From: Trichoplax adhaerens
Lineage: Eukaryota; Placozoa; Uniplacotomia; Trichoplacea; Trichoplacidae
Assembly (NCBI RefSeq): GCF_000150275.1
Contig: NW_002060956.1
Span: forward strand, 248,001 to 312,000
Direction: 5' to 3'
Length of the DNA stretch: 64,000 nt
Shown: positions 18,082 to 29,944 of the stretch, piece by piece
How positions within the stretch are numbered: position 1 is the stretch's first letter
Layout: the number at the start of each line of letters is the position of its first letter
Notes under the pieces: generated by a model
Database searches by the model: none
Seen by the model: only the letters and a program-made list of their open reading frames with translations
What the model was told of the DNA's origin: nothing
Program-made: the position numbers and the translations under genes

Positions 18082-21069
18082 TTAATTATCAAACTTTCTC
18101 TCTTTGAAGAAGTCAATATTCAACAAACAACTTGGCAAGTAATCTTGCTGGACAGGTTTATCATAGTCAGGGTTATACTTATAACCTTTGCCGTAACCTA
18201 ATTTTTGCATTAACGACGTGGGAGCATTACGTAAATGTAATGGTACCGACGGCAGCGGGCCTTTCCATTCGTTAATATTTTTCTTAACTCTATCATATGC
18301 CATATAACATTCCACAGATTTAGGTGCACGAGCCAAGTACACAACCGTTTGAGCTAGATTTACCTATCATTACGTTATCGTATTCAATCGAGAAAGTGCA
18401 ATTATTATTTTTGTTTGCATACAAAGATCGACATTGTATATATATATAAGCATATAGAATACCTCACACTCCGGCATTCCAATAAATTGACAAGCGTGAT
18501 AAGCTGCTACAGCAATGAAAAGAGCTTGATTATCAGCTAAACCTGCAAATCAGAGTTAAATGTGAGCATAACCCTATCTACAGTACTCTAATAATTTGAT
18601 CAATGTAAAGTTTCTTATGGCAATAGAAAAATCTTCACGTACCAACATCTTCGCTTGCAAAACGTATCAATCTACGCGCAATATACGTAGGTTGTTCTCC
18701 TCCTTTTAGCATTCTGCACAACCAGTACATGGCAGCATTTTCGTCGCCACCACGCATTGATTTATGCAAAGCAGATATAATATTATAATGTTCTTCACCA
18801 CTGCGATCGTATTGCAAATGAGATCGTTGTAAGCTTTCTAGTACGTCTTTCTCTGTAACTGCAATTATCGTTGGTAATCTTTCATCATCAACTACATTTC
18901 TGCAGCTATCAGACTTTTCACCATGATCATCAAGAATTTTTCCTTCATCGCCAGTATCAATCCCGCTGTCTTTCGTTCCTTCATCTGTAACACAAGAATC
19001 CGATTTGCTATTCTTTAGAATAAGTTCCAATCCCTCCTGAATACTTGATAGACGAGTGTTTAGTTCTTTTACAAGTGATGAATTTTTAATTTCTTCTCCA
19101 TTCGATTGAAGGTCGTCTTTTTTAGTTTCATCTACTTTGATCGGCATCACCTCATCCACCTGACTAGGTTGGGTAATATCTCTATTATTATAAATGATAA
19201 TCTTCGATCTAATAGCCATTTCTAGACCATTTAAAGCTTTCCTAGCATCACCATCGCAAAAATTTCCCAAAGCTTTAAGAGCTTGATCATCCGCTTTAAT
19301 TTTGTACTTATTACTACAGTAAAAAGAATTTTATTTCAAAGGATGATGGTTAGTAAATTGCTACAAATAGGATATGTTGTAATTGTACTGTACAACTATC
19401 AATTTCAGTCATTATTACTAATCAATTATACAGTAAAAGCGATATGTAACTCATTATCTACACCCATTGCCACAGTAGTTCATCAGTTATCTAAGATTGT
19501 GCAGTATTACAGCGTAAAATCTACACAAAGTTACTAGATTATCTTTTAATAAATCTTAGCACTAATTAATCTTATTTAACACAAACCTACCCAGTTGTAA
19601 AATCATCTAGGTCTAGATAGTCTTCAATGTTGTTTAAAGCACTTTTAAGTATAGTAACAACATTAGCTGAGCTCAGTTTTTGTAATGTAATTACATGACA
19701 TCTGCTTAAGAGAGCATTATTCAAGCTAAATGAAGGATTTTCCGTAGTAGCGCCAATCAATACAATGGTGCCATTTTCAACATACGGCAGAAAAACGTCC
19801 TAACAAGTATACCAATGAACAATCCATTTCATACAGACATATTAATATCAGGCTAGTCGGTAAACAAGCTAACATTCGAAGCTTTGACTATCATGCCATC
19901 TAGCGTTGATAAATTACGCGATAGAAGAACAATTTTTTAACCTGTTGGGCCTTGTTGAATCGATGAATTTCGTCCATAAATAATATCGTTTGACGATTAA
20001 ACATTGTTCTATCTTTTTGAGCTATGTCGATCACTTCACGCACTTTCTGTGTCCCACTAGAAGTGGCAGATAGTTGAATAAATCGCATGTTGGCTTTACT
20101 TTTGCCACTTTTAGCAATAATATTCGCTAAGGTTGTCTTTATAGCAGGCAAAGCAAATTAGAAAGATGATTAAGAAGAAAATGATGAACGTTAGTACGAG
20201 TGGAAAAAAATTATCGCGGGAAAATTATTTACCATCCACCTTGTATACTGTCAATATTATGAAGGATTATCGGCTAAGTAGCATTTATTGACACAATAGA
20301 TGATATTGCAACATACAGTAGATTAAGATTGCATCCATCTAAATTGAGTTTTTACCTTGCCACATCCCGGAGGACCCCAAAATATCATGGAATGGATATC
20401 TCCTGATTCGATGAGAGATCGTAGACTAGTTTTACCACCTAGTACGTCATCTTGACCGATGTAATCAGTAAGAACGTTTGGCCTGATTTTATCAGCCAGA
20501 GGTGTACTGGATTTGGCTTTACTTTTACTTGCATTGGGGGGTGGCTGATTGCGATTATTCAATTTAGAATTGGTTATAAATACATCATCGGCTAATTCTT
20601 GGCTCGATTCCAGTTGCCATTTTTGCATTTCCTTCTTGACATTGTTAGCGGTACTTTGTGAACTACCCGTATATGCAAATTCATTTGGATCTTGCTGAAA
20701 AAAAGATAATTTAGTTTGCCTGGTAGCGTTGTTGGTCAAAACTTCGTGATGACTATGCTTGGTTTTTTTGACGCTACTACCTATACTACTCATATTAATA
20801 TTTCTTTTCTTGATCGTTTTCGATTTCAAAGTACTCTGACTGGATCGAGCACTTTGCGAAGCGGGAAAGGAATCAGTCAAGCTACTAAAGCTAGCGTTGC
20901 TGTTGATGCTATTATTCACATTGTCAGGCGTTGATGGTGGCAGATTGTTGAGTTTTTGCGATTCGAAACACCAATTTGCATGTTGGTCAATGGTATCTCG
21001 ATCGAAATACTTGTCGCAAAAGATACATTTGCAAGGGGATGATTCTCCAGTTTTACTTGATGATTGCAT
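18082..21069 (-). CDS. WRNIP1: WRNIP1-type AAA+ ATPase (Mgs1/RarA family)
   Basis: Six exons: 21069-20356, 20136-19942, 19799-19591, 19313-18643, 18542-18463, 18363-18082, giving 716 residues. The N-terminus carries a UBZ-type ubiquitin-binding zinc finger (C15, C18, H30, C34). The AAA+ module has Walker A GPPGCGK-T (232-239), split by an intron after the lysine, Walker B LFMDEIH with D293/E294, and the sensor region [10 protein letters not shown]. The C-terminal half is very close to the human protein ([43 protein letters not shown]). The family acts at stalled replication forks, binds ubiquitinated PCNA partners and forms oligomers. Residues about 416-521 are an acidic, low-complexity insert much longer than in human. 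An in-frame GTG at 21111 lies upstream, but the first ATG is at 21069. Confidence 0.95.
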
Positions 21070-21490
21070 TTTCCCAATTAATTGGAGCGATTGAAAGTTA
21101 ACCTCTAGCACGAGAGGACCAGGTCAAAGTAATTTTTGCATAGTGCTGTAATGTTTAATATGGATAATTATTGATTACTTTGTAAACTTCAATCAAAAGC
21201 GCCCTGCATTACCGACCAGCTCGCGATCCGACCTCTACGACATGCAGCTATATTGCCAAAGGTGAATCTTATAGTAAATCCTTTCCTTGAACTACGATAT
21301 TGGCCGATCTCCGTCTGGACTGTATACTGTACAATTAATCAAAGATGATGTCATACCACAGCTTTAAATCTACGATCTGCAAGCTCACTTTCGTACTATA
21401 TGAGTGCACAAACAGTACTGCACAGCATATCCAATACTAGCGTACTCTACTCTACACAAGGAAGTGACCAGTTACAAAATTTGAGGTAGT
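21070..21490. promoter_or_regulatory. Divergent promoter region of WRNIP1
   Basis: Short space between the WRNIP1 start codon (minus) and a possible plus-strand gene. It contains several TACTGTAC-like words (around 21325-21425), the same motif class seen at other gene starts in this window. No TATA box or initiator stands out. Confidence 0.35.
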
Positions 21491-22624
21491 ATGGAGGAAA
21501 AATGGAATGCACTTTCTCTATTCGTCTATATGGTTAAGGTTAAATGAAGGGAGATTACTGCTGAAAAATGTCTTATTTCATCCTATCCTAGACATTTTTT
21601 CAATGCTGATATACTGTACTTTAGTCCTTGTTGTGTAGGAGGTTATAATTAGGATGGATTCTTTCATAAGTATTGTAATGTTGACAAGAAGGTATCAAAA
21701 ATACTTGGTGTTTCTAGCGATCCATTGATTTTTGCGAAATGGAGAGAATCACTAGCTGAGGGGCCTTGATTCATAACATAACAGGCCCATCGCATACTAG
21801 CATTGGGCGTAAAATATGCACCAGTAGCAGTATCATGGGCTATTATTAATTGTAAAAAGGATTCTGTTTGTTATGCTTTACCTTGTGGCCTCGTTCACGT
21901 CGATATGAACAAGTTCATTTTGCAGTTTACTGGAGATGAAGGACGATGCATGCTCATATCATTATTTTTATTGTAGCTAAAATTTTTTCTTTCTTTAACG
22001 TGGACTTCAATCGATCTTATTCAGATAGGAGGTAATGCTACATTTTACTGCTGGTTTGGTCAAGTTATTTGAGTCGTCTATTAAAGACAAGATACTGGCT
22101 TGTAGGTGGGATTTATAGGCACTGTCCTTGAATTGATGAGAATGCAGATCTAGTCGACTTTTGTTCAATTCACAGTTGAAACATGGATCTTATCGAATTA
22201 TTGGAGTAAATTGAAATTTGGGATTTATTGTCTAATCAGTTTATTAATACGGTAGGAATGCGACATAATCAGATTACCCTACCATAACCGTATGCCAGAT
22301 ACAAAATGATATTATTGTATTTTGCAGTGACGATGATATTATCACTGAGCCCTAGTCTAGACAGGGATAAAGGTGTTTAGGCTATATTAGATTAAGTATT
22401 TTTAATACTTTAAGAATTGTCTTCATTGCAGCAGTCTTATTATTTTTTATTCTCGTATTTGGTAAGATATAACAAAGGACCTAGGCCTACATTTAAGTCA
22501 GATCGATAACTTTTATATGGGCAAACGCAGCCAAGAAAGAATGGCAGATTCACGATGGATCCAATACCTTAATCAACCTTCAATACCTAGTACTGTACTG
22601 CTACAGCATTCAGAGATCATATAA
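21491..22624 (+). CDS. Possible unrecognised multi-exon gene
   Basis: I do not recognise the product. Exon-like pieces follow each other: ATG exon 21491-21532 (MEEKWNALSLFVYM, donor GTTAAG); 21653-21691 (DGFFHKYCNVDKK, after AATTAG); about 21785-21975 (starts AHRILALGVKYAPVAVSWA, open for about 63 codons after ATAACAG); about 22027-22105 (EVMLHFTAGLVKLFESSIK, after ATAG, ending at a GTGGGA donor); and 22502-22624 (IDNFYMGKRSQERMADSR, ending in a stop). The first three join in phase 0. The joins of the last two are not settled, and other small exons may be missing. The composition looks coding, and the position, divergent from WRNIP1, is plausible for a gene. It could also be a decayed copy. 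Confidence 0.3.
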
Positions 22625-24351
22625 TATTGCATACCGTGGTTAATTAAATAAGAAAAATATTCACTTTAAATTATTTTACATTGATTGATTGATGATGTAT
22701 AACTATGACTGAATTTATTGAACAACCATTCCGATGCAATTTAGTAGCCCTATAGTCCTACAGTATATTTATCTTCTCACTTTTATTGTCATATGAAGAA
22801 TAACGAGCAAGTACAATCAGAAAAGTAAGAAAGACTTTATTTTTCTTACCTCCATAAATCTAACACTAGAAATTACGCTGGAGGGCATGAAATTTTGTCA
22901 TTTACAATTCGGTAAATGACAAAATTGACGATGTAAGCGCATAAAATGTCGACTCGTATTGTAGATAGGATTTCTACTCATACATTTATGTATTCCTAAT
23001 TTGAAGCAGCAAATTGGGCCTTTAAAGTGATCACGTAGTTAGCATGGATGAAAATTAGGATGCTTTTTTCTGCGTATCGCACTTTTTTCATTCCAAATTA
23101 TATTATTCCATGTAGCTATCTCGATCTCAAGAGATGTCTTCAATAGTATTATGATTCATAAAAATATTAACAATTATTCTGTAACCATTATAAATTCAAT
23201 ATTGAATCAATTATTTTTACTTTACCGTAAATGACAAGTTTATTAAAATTAAATTGTGATCGATCTCATCTTATCACGTGCAATTAAAGTTAACAAGAGC
23301 CGCCTGAGGATTTACCGTCTCTGATGCATGACTTTAGTGCCCCGCTATTTACATTTTACTATTTACAATTAAAAGCACTGTAAACAATTTAAATCCACCT
23401 GCATTGCATTGCAATCTACAAGAACCAAATACAACATGACACACTACTCCACTCGTTACATTATATTCATAAATAGACCTCCACTAGCATAACCTTGACA
23501 TTATCAATAATAAATTATTGGCAGTTGTAGTAATGTTGTATTTATGAACAAATATTCAAACTAGGAAAGTAAAGTATGGATTTACGTTGTCGCGATTGTA
23601 GACATGAAATGACTATAATATCGTAATACATATATAATTGTAAGTACATAACAGCTTGTATAGCAAATAAATTTTTAATTGAAAAATTCATTAATTAATT
23701 ATTCCATTGAAAGAGTATTTTGAGATCAGTTTTAGTTTTATAAATACGCATATAAGAGCACGCTGCAGGTGAGCCTTAAGTCACGCTGCGTTACGTCTGG
23801 CCTTATAAATCATAACATTTAATTAATTATAATTATTATTCAATTGTATTATCAATAATCCATTGATATGCTTTAGACAGAATGGGATATTTGCAGCTAT
23901 CTTAGTTAGCTTAAACATGGAGTACTAAATTTTCATAGTGTAAGAATAATAATAGTAATAATAGTGTCGTATATCTGATTCTCAGACTTGGTTAATACTA
24001 GTAGTCAAAAGGATTATTTTTTTACGAAAATCTGGAATTAGCCACACGAAATTATCATGGCTGAAGCCTCAACGAAAGTATTTGCAACGAAATGGAATCA
24101 AAGTGAATATACCTTAGACCAATATCTAACTCTTTCCCCACGACAAATACACAACAAATAGTTAACTGTACAAACTATACATACAAAAAAAAATTGTAAC
24201 TCTTCGATGAACGAGCTCTTTTGGACATGAACTGATATTGAAGAATCATTTAAACTTAGACTGGGCCATCAGGCTCAATCAGAATTAGCAAGAGTTATGA
24301 TTTTAATTTATTGTGTCAATATTCGAATGACCTAAACACTAGACATAATTT
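22625..24351. other. Intergenic region, no gene seen
   Basis: AT-rich, no supported exon or repeat on either strand. Confidence 0.45.
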
Positions 24352-24792
24352 CTACAGTATACAGTATCTAGAATGTTGACTTGCAACGCAACCATTAGTA
24401 TATCGACGCCGTAAAATTAAAAGCATGACTGCAGCTAATTTTAAAATGTCTTCTGTGCCTTGCACAATCCAATATAATACCTCTTCAACTATTTTATTTG
24501 CCGTAGTGATATCAAATTTAGAATATCCATGCAGTAAATTAAAAGCATGATTACAACTAATTTTGAAAAGTCCACTATACCATTCACAGTGGCAACGTAA
24601 GGTGTTTGCATGCAATATTCGCTAATCACAGATAATACCATGTACTCTGTCATGATAACATAGATAAGTACCCCTCAATTCCGATCATAGCGTACATAAT
24701 ATCAAATTTATTTTCAATAGCTCAAATGAGTCGGTAATTATAAATATCGACTAACGTATAGATAGCGTATACCGCTTTGGACTCTTCCATCG
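24352..24792 (-). pseudogene. Possible relic of a helical-repeat gene
   Basis: On the minus strand several short open stretches in shifting frames share a rhythm of about 40 residues, for example FSKLVVIMLLIYCMDIL and ILKLAAVMLLILRR. At DNA level the segment 24412-24472 resembles 24533-24593, a tandem duplication with a step of about 120 bases. This could be the remains of an ARM/HEAT-like repeat gene, or merely a small tandem repeat. Stop codons between the pieces and the lack of clear splice sites argue against a working gene. Confidence 0.2.
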
Positions 24793-27700
24793 TATCTTAT
24801 TAAAAGTGATTGATGTATGCTTTTTAGTGCTCAACTATAGTACACAGTTCTACATTCATTACTAATTGTTCGCGATATAGGTAAATTAATACTTACAGAA
24901 AACGTAATAGCGATAATTGCAGATCTATTACATACAGTATGTGGTATGATAGGTGATCGGACTTATATACGAAGCCAGTATAATACTACCGCCTGTACTA
25001 ACAACTTACACAGTCTGAAAATATTTGTACAATGCCTGCATGTACATACGAGTATATTCGTATATATTATATCTTACGTGTTAATATGATCCTAAAGCAG
25101 GAAATAATTTAGCTTGAATCATACATTGTCCACATCAGCACTAGCATGTATTTTAGGAGGAGTGTTGTAACTTTGTTCATTATATGTAAATAATAACAAC
25201 AATATTTAGCATATGTTACGACACTAATGATTACGTCTTACGTAGATATTTACGATCAAAAATAATGAAATGCTATTGTCATAATTTAGCAAAATACATC
25301 ACAGTATCATATTGTGCCTAACATTACAATTAGTACGTATGGTATTATATTAAGCTGCGATGTTGCCTGTAAGTATTTTTTGCAAAGATAATCTTACGCT
25401 TAAAAAATTTCATTGCCAATATTCAAAATAGGCAACGTAGATTATCATTATATTATGGATGGTATTAGCAGTTCGAGATAACTAAAATATCGAGAACATA
25501 AGAAAAATTGAACTGTAACTTACAATACTATCCAATCTCTTTGCTTAGTTATCATTAGATTCACATAAATGTACTAGTGTACGATTTATCCTACGCTATG
25601 TATATAAAACAAGTGTAAATATTGTATTGATCTTATATAGTTCATAGTTATGATTACAAAAGCATTGACTTCCACACAAGACATTCAGTAAAACAATGGA
25701 TCAGGTCTCGTCTGTAGCATCTACGATAAAAAATGGATTCTAGTAGATTCTAATAGATTATCAATCAGGATGAAAGGTTTCTTCAGATTTTAATTTTTAG
25801 TAAACGTGTTCTGTTTGGCAAGCAACTGCTATTGACGACAATAGTAACGCAATATTATAATGTTATTAGTTACGTCACATTATTTTTTTAGACGCAATCC
25901 ATATTACTAGAATACATTATAGTAACTATGACATGAAGAAAATGTCATCAATAAACTGTCGACTTGTCGTAATTTTCGTACCAGATGCTCATATATTATA
26001 AGTTTAGTACTAAGGAAATTGAAGCATGATAACAGATATGAGTTACAGATATATCTAAATTGTATAAAAAATCTTAAACAATGTACTAAGTATATTGTAA
26101 TATCTTTAACGATCTTGATAATAGTTATATAATAGAACTTTCATAATAATTAAAAAGCATCACTCATGGCGGATATAGAATGCTAGAAAATCAAGCCAAC
26201 GAAACTATTCATTACTCTTCCGGTCATATCATTCTATCGTAATGGTAAATTTTCGAATGTTATACAAAAATTTATCCATTGGATAGATTGAACGTGAGAA
26301 GCAGACAACTGTACGGAATGTTTGATTCACAAAAAGCGCATATGATAAAATTGTTGCATTTTCCATTTCATTAATCTAATTTCTCACACTTTTATAACTT
26401 TAAAAATTAATTCAATCCAATGAGAGAGTAACTATTGTATACTGTTTCGATTTTCGGAATATAGTACGTGATTTCAACATTTAAATTCTAATATAATTTC
26501 ACGATATCTAAATCGAATCGTGGTTGCAAAAATAAAGAACATTCCCGACAGTAATAACCTTAAGAGTCGGAAATAAAATACGAACACATGTTACACAATT
26601 ATATTGCCAATTCTGGTATTGATAGAGTAACTTGATAAGATTATTATATCGAAATTGGATCTAAAAATCGTTAACCATAATATTTTCGCCTCCTACAATG
26701 ATATGCTTTGATTCAAATTGACAGCATCAACAATTTGTGCACTTTTTTTTAGCCATTATTGATGTTATGAAACAGATAAACAGCCTTTAGTACACGATGT
26801 ATTTAAACTGATAACATTTAATAAAATGATATTAAATTTGTTGATTTTTGACTACACTAAACAGTCTGGGTATTTCAAGCCACATAAGGATAATATCAAA
26901 CAAGGTGACATAACTCCAATCGATAGTTAGCTACTATTGGCTAATGTAATAATAAACTTTTAAACCTTTTTTTATGTATTTACAAGATACATCATGGATT
27001 CTAGACGATATAATAATAATATTTTCATGGCCTACAAGACAATGTCGCTTCAGTGTCTATGTATGATTATCATCGTTAGTTTGATAATTGTAGCTAGAAA
27101 TGTGTGTCAATTTTATACTTAAATAACAATAACATTCCAAATTGAATGATAATAAAGCCAAACAGTCAAATTATAAACACTTTCTATAACTTCAAAACTT
27201 GTCAACTTGATCATTCAACTTCAACATTGTAACAAAGATCTATTTTAGTGGTCAGTTGATGTTAATTATTTCAATTTTAAAAGCAATCGTTGTATGTTAA
27301 CTACTGTCTGTATGTAGTAGACTTTGTAATAATAAGCATCATCAAAATGTTATTGTGGCCGAATTTGATCTCTTACTAATCGGTCTTCTAAAAATATTTG
27401 GAGAAGAGTTTCCTCCCCTTCTCTAGTTTGATTTCTGTTATTATCCATATCCAAGTCGGTTGAAAACATTGATAGATGCTGTATGAATTATCTTTGATAA
27501 TGTATTTAGGTATAAAAATGGAGATCTTGATTTTATTACAAAACCATAATTAAAGATAAATCGTTATATTATCATTATCATGGTTACTTATCTTATCTGA
27601 TAAATCTATAATGACGATGATTACTAGAACTAACTTTTGAATAGGTAAATAATAACACAAGTAGGTAATCAAAACAATTAAAAAAATGGATAAAAAAATG

Positions 27701-28783
27701 AATTTGTATTTCCAAGTAATAATGTTTCTTCCGAAGAGAACTAGACCACTTTGCAAGTAGGTGTAATGAATATCATCTTTTTTTGTCTTATAATAGGAAG
27801 TTGAAAATATCAAAGGTCAAATTTATGGTAGTTTATCGTTCTATAATTAGTAGTAATTGTATTAATATTCTATAGTTAGGGATGTGAATCAGCATCTGTA
27901 ATTGGTCTTATTATAATCTGTCTATTCTATAATCTATAATATACTGTAATAATGTTTCTATGACTACTTGTATTAAATTAAAAGAAGTGATAGGAAAGCC
28001 TCTAGCTGATATTTAGGAGCATTAATAAACAATCTTAAAATTGTTTATGCCTACAAATTTTCTTTGGGACTAATAATCGATTCCAGATGAATACGATAAA
28101 TTGAAGCCTAGACAGACATAGACACAAATAAAAATCTCTAGTACAATTATCTTTATTTAATCGTAACTCATCCAAATAAAAATAACATGGACTACCTAGT
28201 TATAAATTATGTCCGATTATAATTGAACATCATGTAATTGACGGCTCCTGGAGATGTATTAGTTTTGCTAGCTACCGCATAGAATGAATTTTCGATCGTT
28301 GCTCTCGTAAGTTCTCACCAGGGGTACCTGAGAGTATAGCTATGCCTAACGGTAAAAGCTATTAGCATCGGTAAATAATAAATAGCCCCTATAATTACAT
28401 ACCATGAGGGAGGGTCTCTATCAACAAAAGAAAAAATAGTTCAATAGACAACTATTGTTACTTGCCAGCTGCTTTGTATTTCAACATTAATACCACCCTT
28501 TTAGTGTCAGTAATGCTATTCCCAAATTTATTGCTTATAACCTGCTCAATTGACCAAAAGAAAAATAACAGACGTTTGGACATGGTGAGAAAAGTAAAAG
28601 CGATGTTTTTAGGGGGAAAAATGACAACTATTGTAATTCCTAGGGTATAACTGTAGCTGAATTGATGTTTCTTCAATCATTACAACATTTCCAATTTTGG
28701 GCGAAAAGCGCTACATGTCTGCTTCCATTACAACATTAAAATCAAATTATTGAAAAACGTAGTTTGATCACTATCAACCGACA
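24793..28783. other. Gene-poor region upstream of the GPCR
   Basis: Strongly AT-rich. Short open frames at 27550-27813 (minus) and on both strands of 28458-28676 have no recognisable content and overlap one another. The promoter of the receptor gene should lie at the right end. Confidence 0.45.
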
Positions 28784-29944
28784 ATGAGTACTCCATTACA
28801 AGAAGCCAACTCTACCAATGTAACCAAAATCGATGTACCTCAAGTTGCCGCTTTTGCCTGTATCGGTACTATTACTGTTGCAACTAATTCATTCTTATTA
28901 ATTGTGCTTGTTAGTAAACGGCATTTAAGAACTGCATCTAATACTTTATTGGTTAGTACATTAATTGTTGGCATCCTTTTTGCCTTGTTATATTTAATAC
29001 CGCGATGGGCTATCCCTTACACCGGCCAGTTACCTATTTTATGCGCGCTTTTGCCATCAATTGGCCAAGCATTCTTTATTAATATTAATCTTCATGTTTG
29101 TAGTATTAGCTTAGAACGATATATATGTATCGCTAATCCATTTTTATATGATCGAATTGGCAAAAGGAGAAATTTTATAATCTTAATAATCTTACTTTGG
29201 GTTACTTCAACTATTTCTCAATTTATACCGTTATTCACTTTTAAGCCTATTAAATCAACATGTTACTACTGGGCCGACGACTTGGTTGCTCAAAGATATT
29301 TCCTTATTGCTACATTTGTCATTTTATTCTTCGTACCACTGACAATTATTGTAGTATCGTATTGCCGCATTTACGTTATCGTTAACCTTCATGTTGCACA
29401 ATTCCAACAAATAGTTAAGCAACTAAATAGTAATAAAGAGAAATTAACAAAAGATAGGAAAGCAATCAAACAAATCGTAGCCATGATTTCTGTATTTATC
29501 ATCTCATTTCTACCTTTCGTAATTGAATTTTTGATCTGGCAAGATAAAGAATTTGAAGGGTCTGAAGCTGACATTATTACTTTACGAGTAACACAATTTT
29601 TGGCTTTTAGTTATCCTGCAATTAGTCCCCTTTTATGTTGTTGGTTTAAAGCTAACCTACGTAGAGAAGTTAAACGGTCGTTACATTTGTGTTGGCAACG
29701 GAATGATAGTACTAGTACAACGACTGCTAACATGATTAATTACGAAAGCCGATACAGAACTATTGATTTTAGTACTCGTCCTTCAATGGCCTTACTTCAA
29801 GAAGAAGCTAAAAATGGTAAAAAATCGTTACCAGACTATAGCGAAGCCAATGAAACCCATAGTCCTTCAGAGAAAAGTGAAGGAAACGATGATAGTTCAA
29901 GGAATCAAGATGTCAAAGTCATAAACAATTCCACTATAGTTTAG
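28784..29944 (+). CDS. Intronless rhodopsin-family GPCR, orphan
   Basis: A single exon encodes 386 residues with seven hydrophobic segments (about 20-44, 53-75, 85-108, 131-149, 171-198, 231-253, 266-288). Family A signs: Asn35 in helix 1, C87 at the start of helix 3 and C160 in the second outer loop (a likely disulfide pair), ERY at 111-113 in place of DRY, and prolines in helices 5 and 6. Two N-glycosylation sites stand in the short N-terminus (NST, NVT). Unusual: helix 6 has SFLPF instead of the CWxP toggle, helix 7 has SPLLC in place of NPxxY, and helix 2 lacks the LAxxD aspartate. The tail is long, Ser/Thr-rich and acidic; LHLCW after helix 8 may be palmitoylated. It probably signals through G proteins at the cell surface; the ligand is unknown. 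It has no introns, unlike every other gene here. Confidence 0.88.
   Translation: MSTPLQEANSTNVTKIDVPQVAAFACIGTITVATNSFLLIVLVSKRHLRTASNTLLVSTLIVGILFALLYLIPRWAIPYTGQLPILCALLPSIGQAFFININLHVCSISLERYICIANPFLYDRIGKRRNFIILIILLWVTSTISQFIPLFTFKPIKSTCYYWADDLVAQRYFLIATFVILFFVPLTIIVVSYCRIYVIVNLHVAQFQQIVKQLNSNKEKLTKDRKAIKQIVAMISVFIISFLPFVIEFLIWQDKEFEGSEADIITLRVTQFLAFSYPAISPLLCCWFKANLRREVKRSLHLCWQRNDSTSTTTANMINYESRYRTIDFSTRPSMALLQEEAKNGKKSLPDYSEANETHSPSEKSEGNDDSSRNQDVKVINNSTIV

Noticed and set aside
20716-21094. Plus-strand open frames inside WRNIP1
   Set aside because: Antisense shadows of the first WRNIP1 exon, which is strongly supported by the zinc finger and Walker A motif.
21761-21784. In-frame TGA and TAA between two open stretches, first considered as recoding or a 24-base intron
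   Set aside because: The segment has no GT donor. A normal 93-base intron 21692-21784 with a GTATCA donor explains it better.
27550-27813. Minus-strand frame with a hydrophobic segment
   Set aside because: Its composition is that of AT-rich DNA (Ile, Leu, Tyr, Lys), with no start context, splice support or family resemblance.
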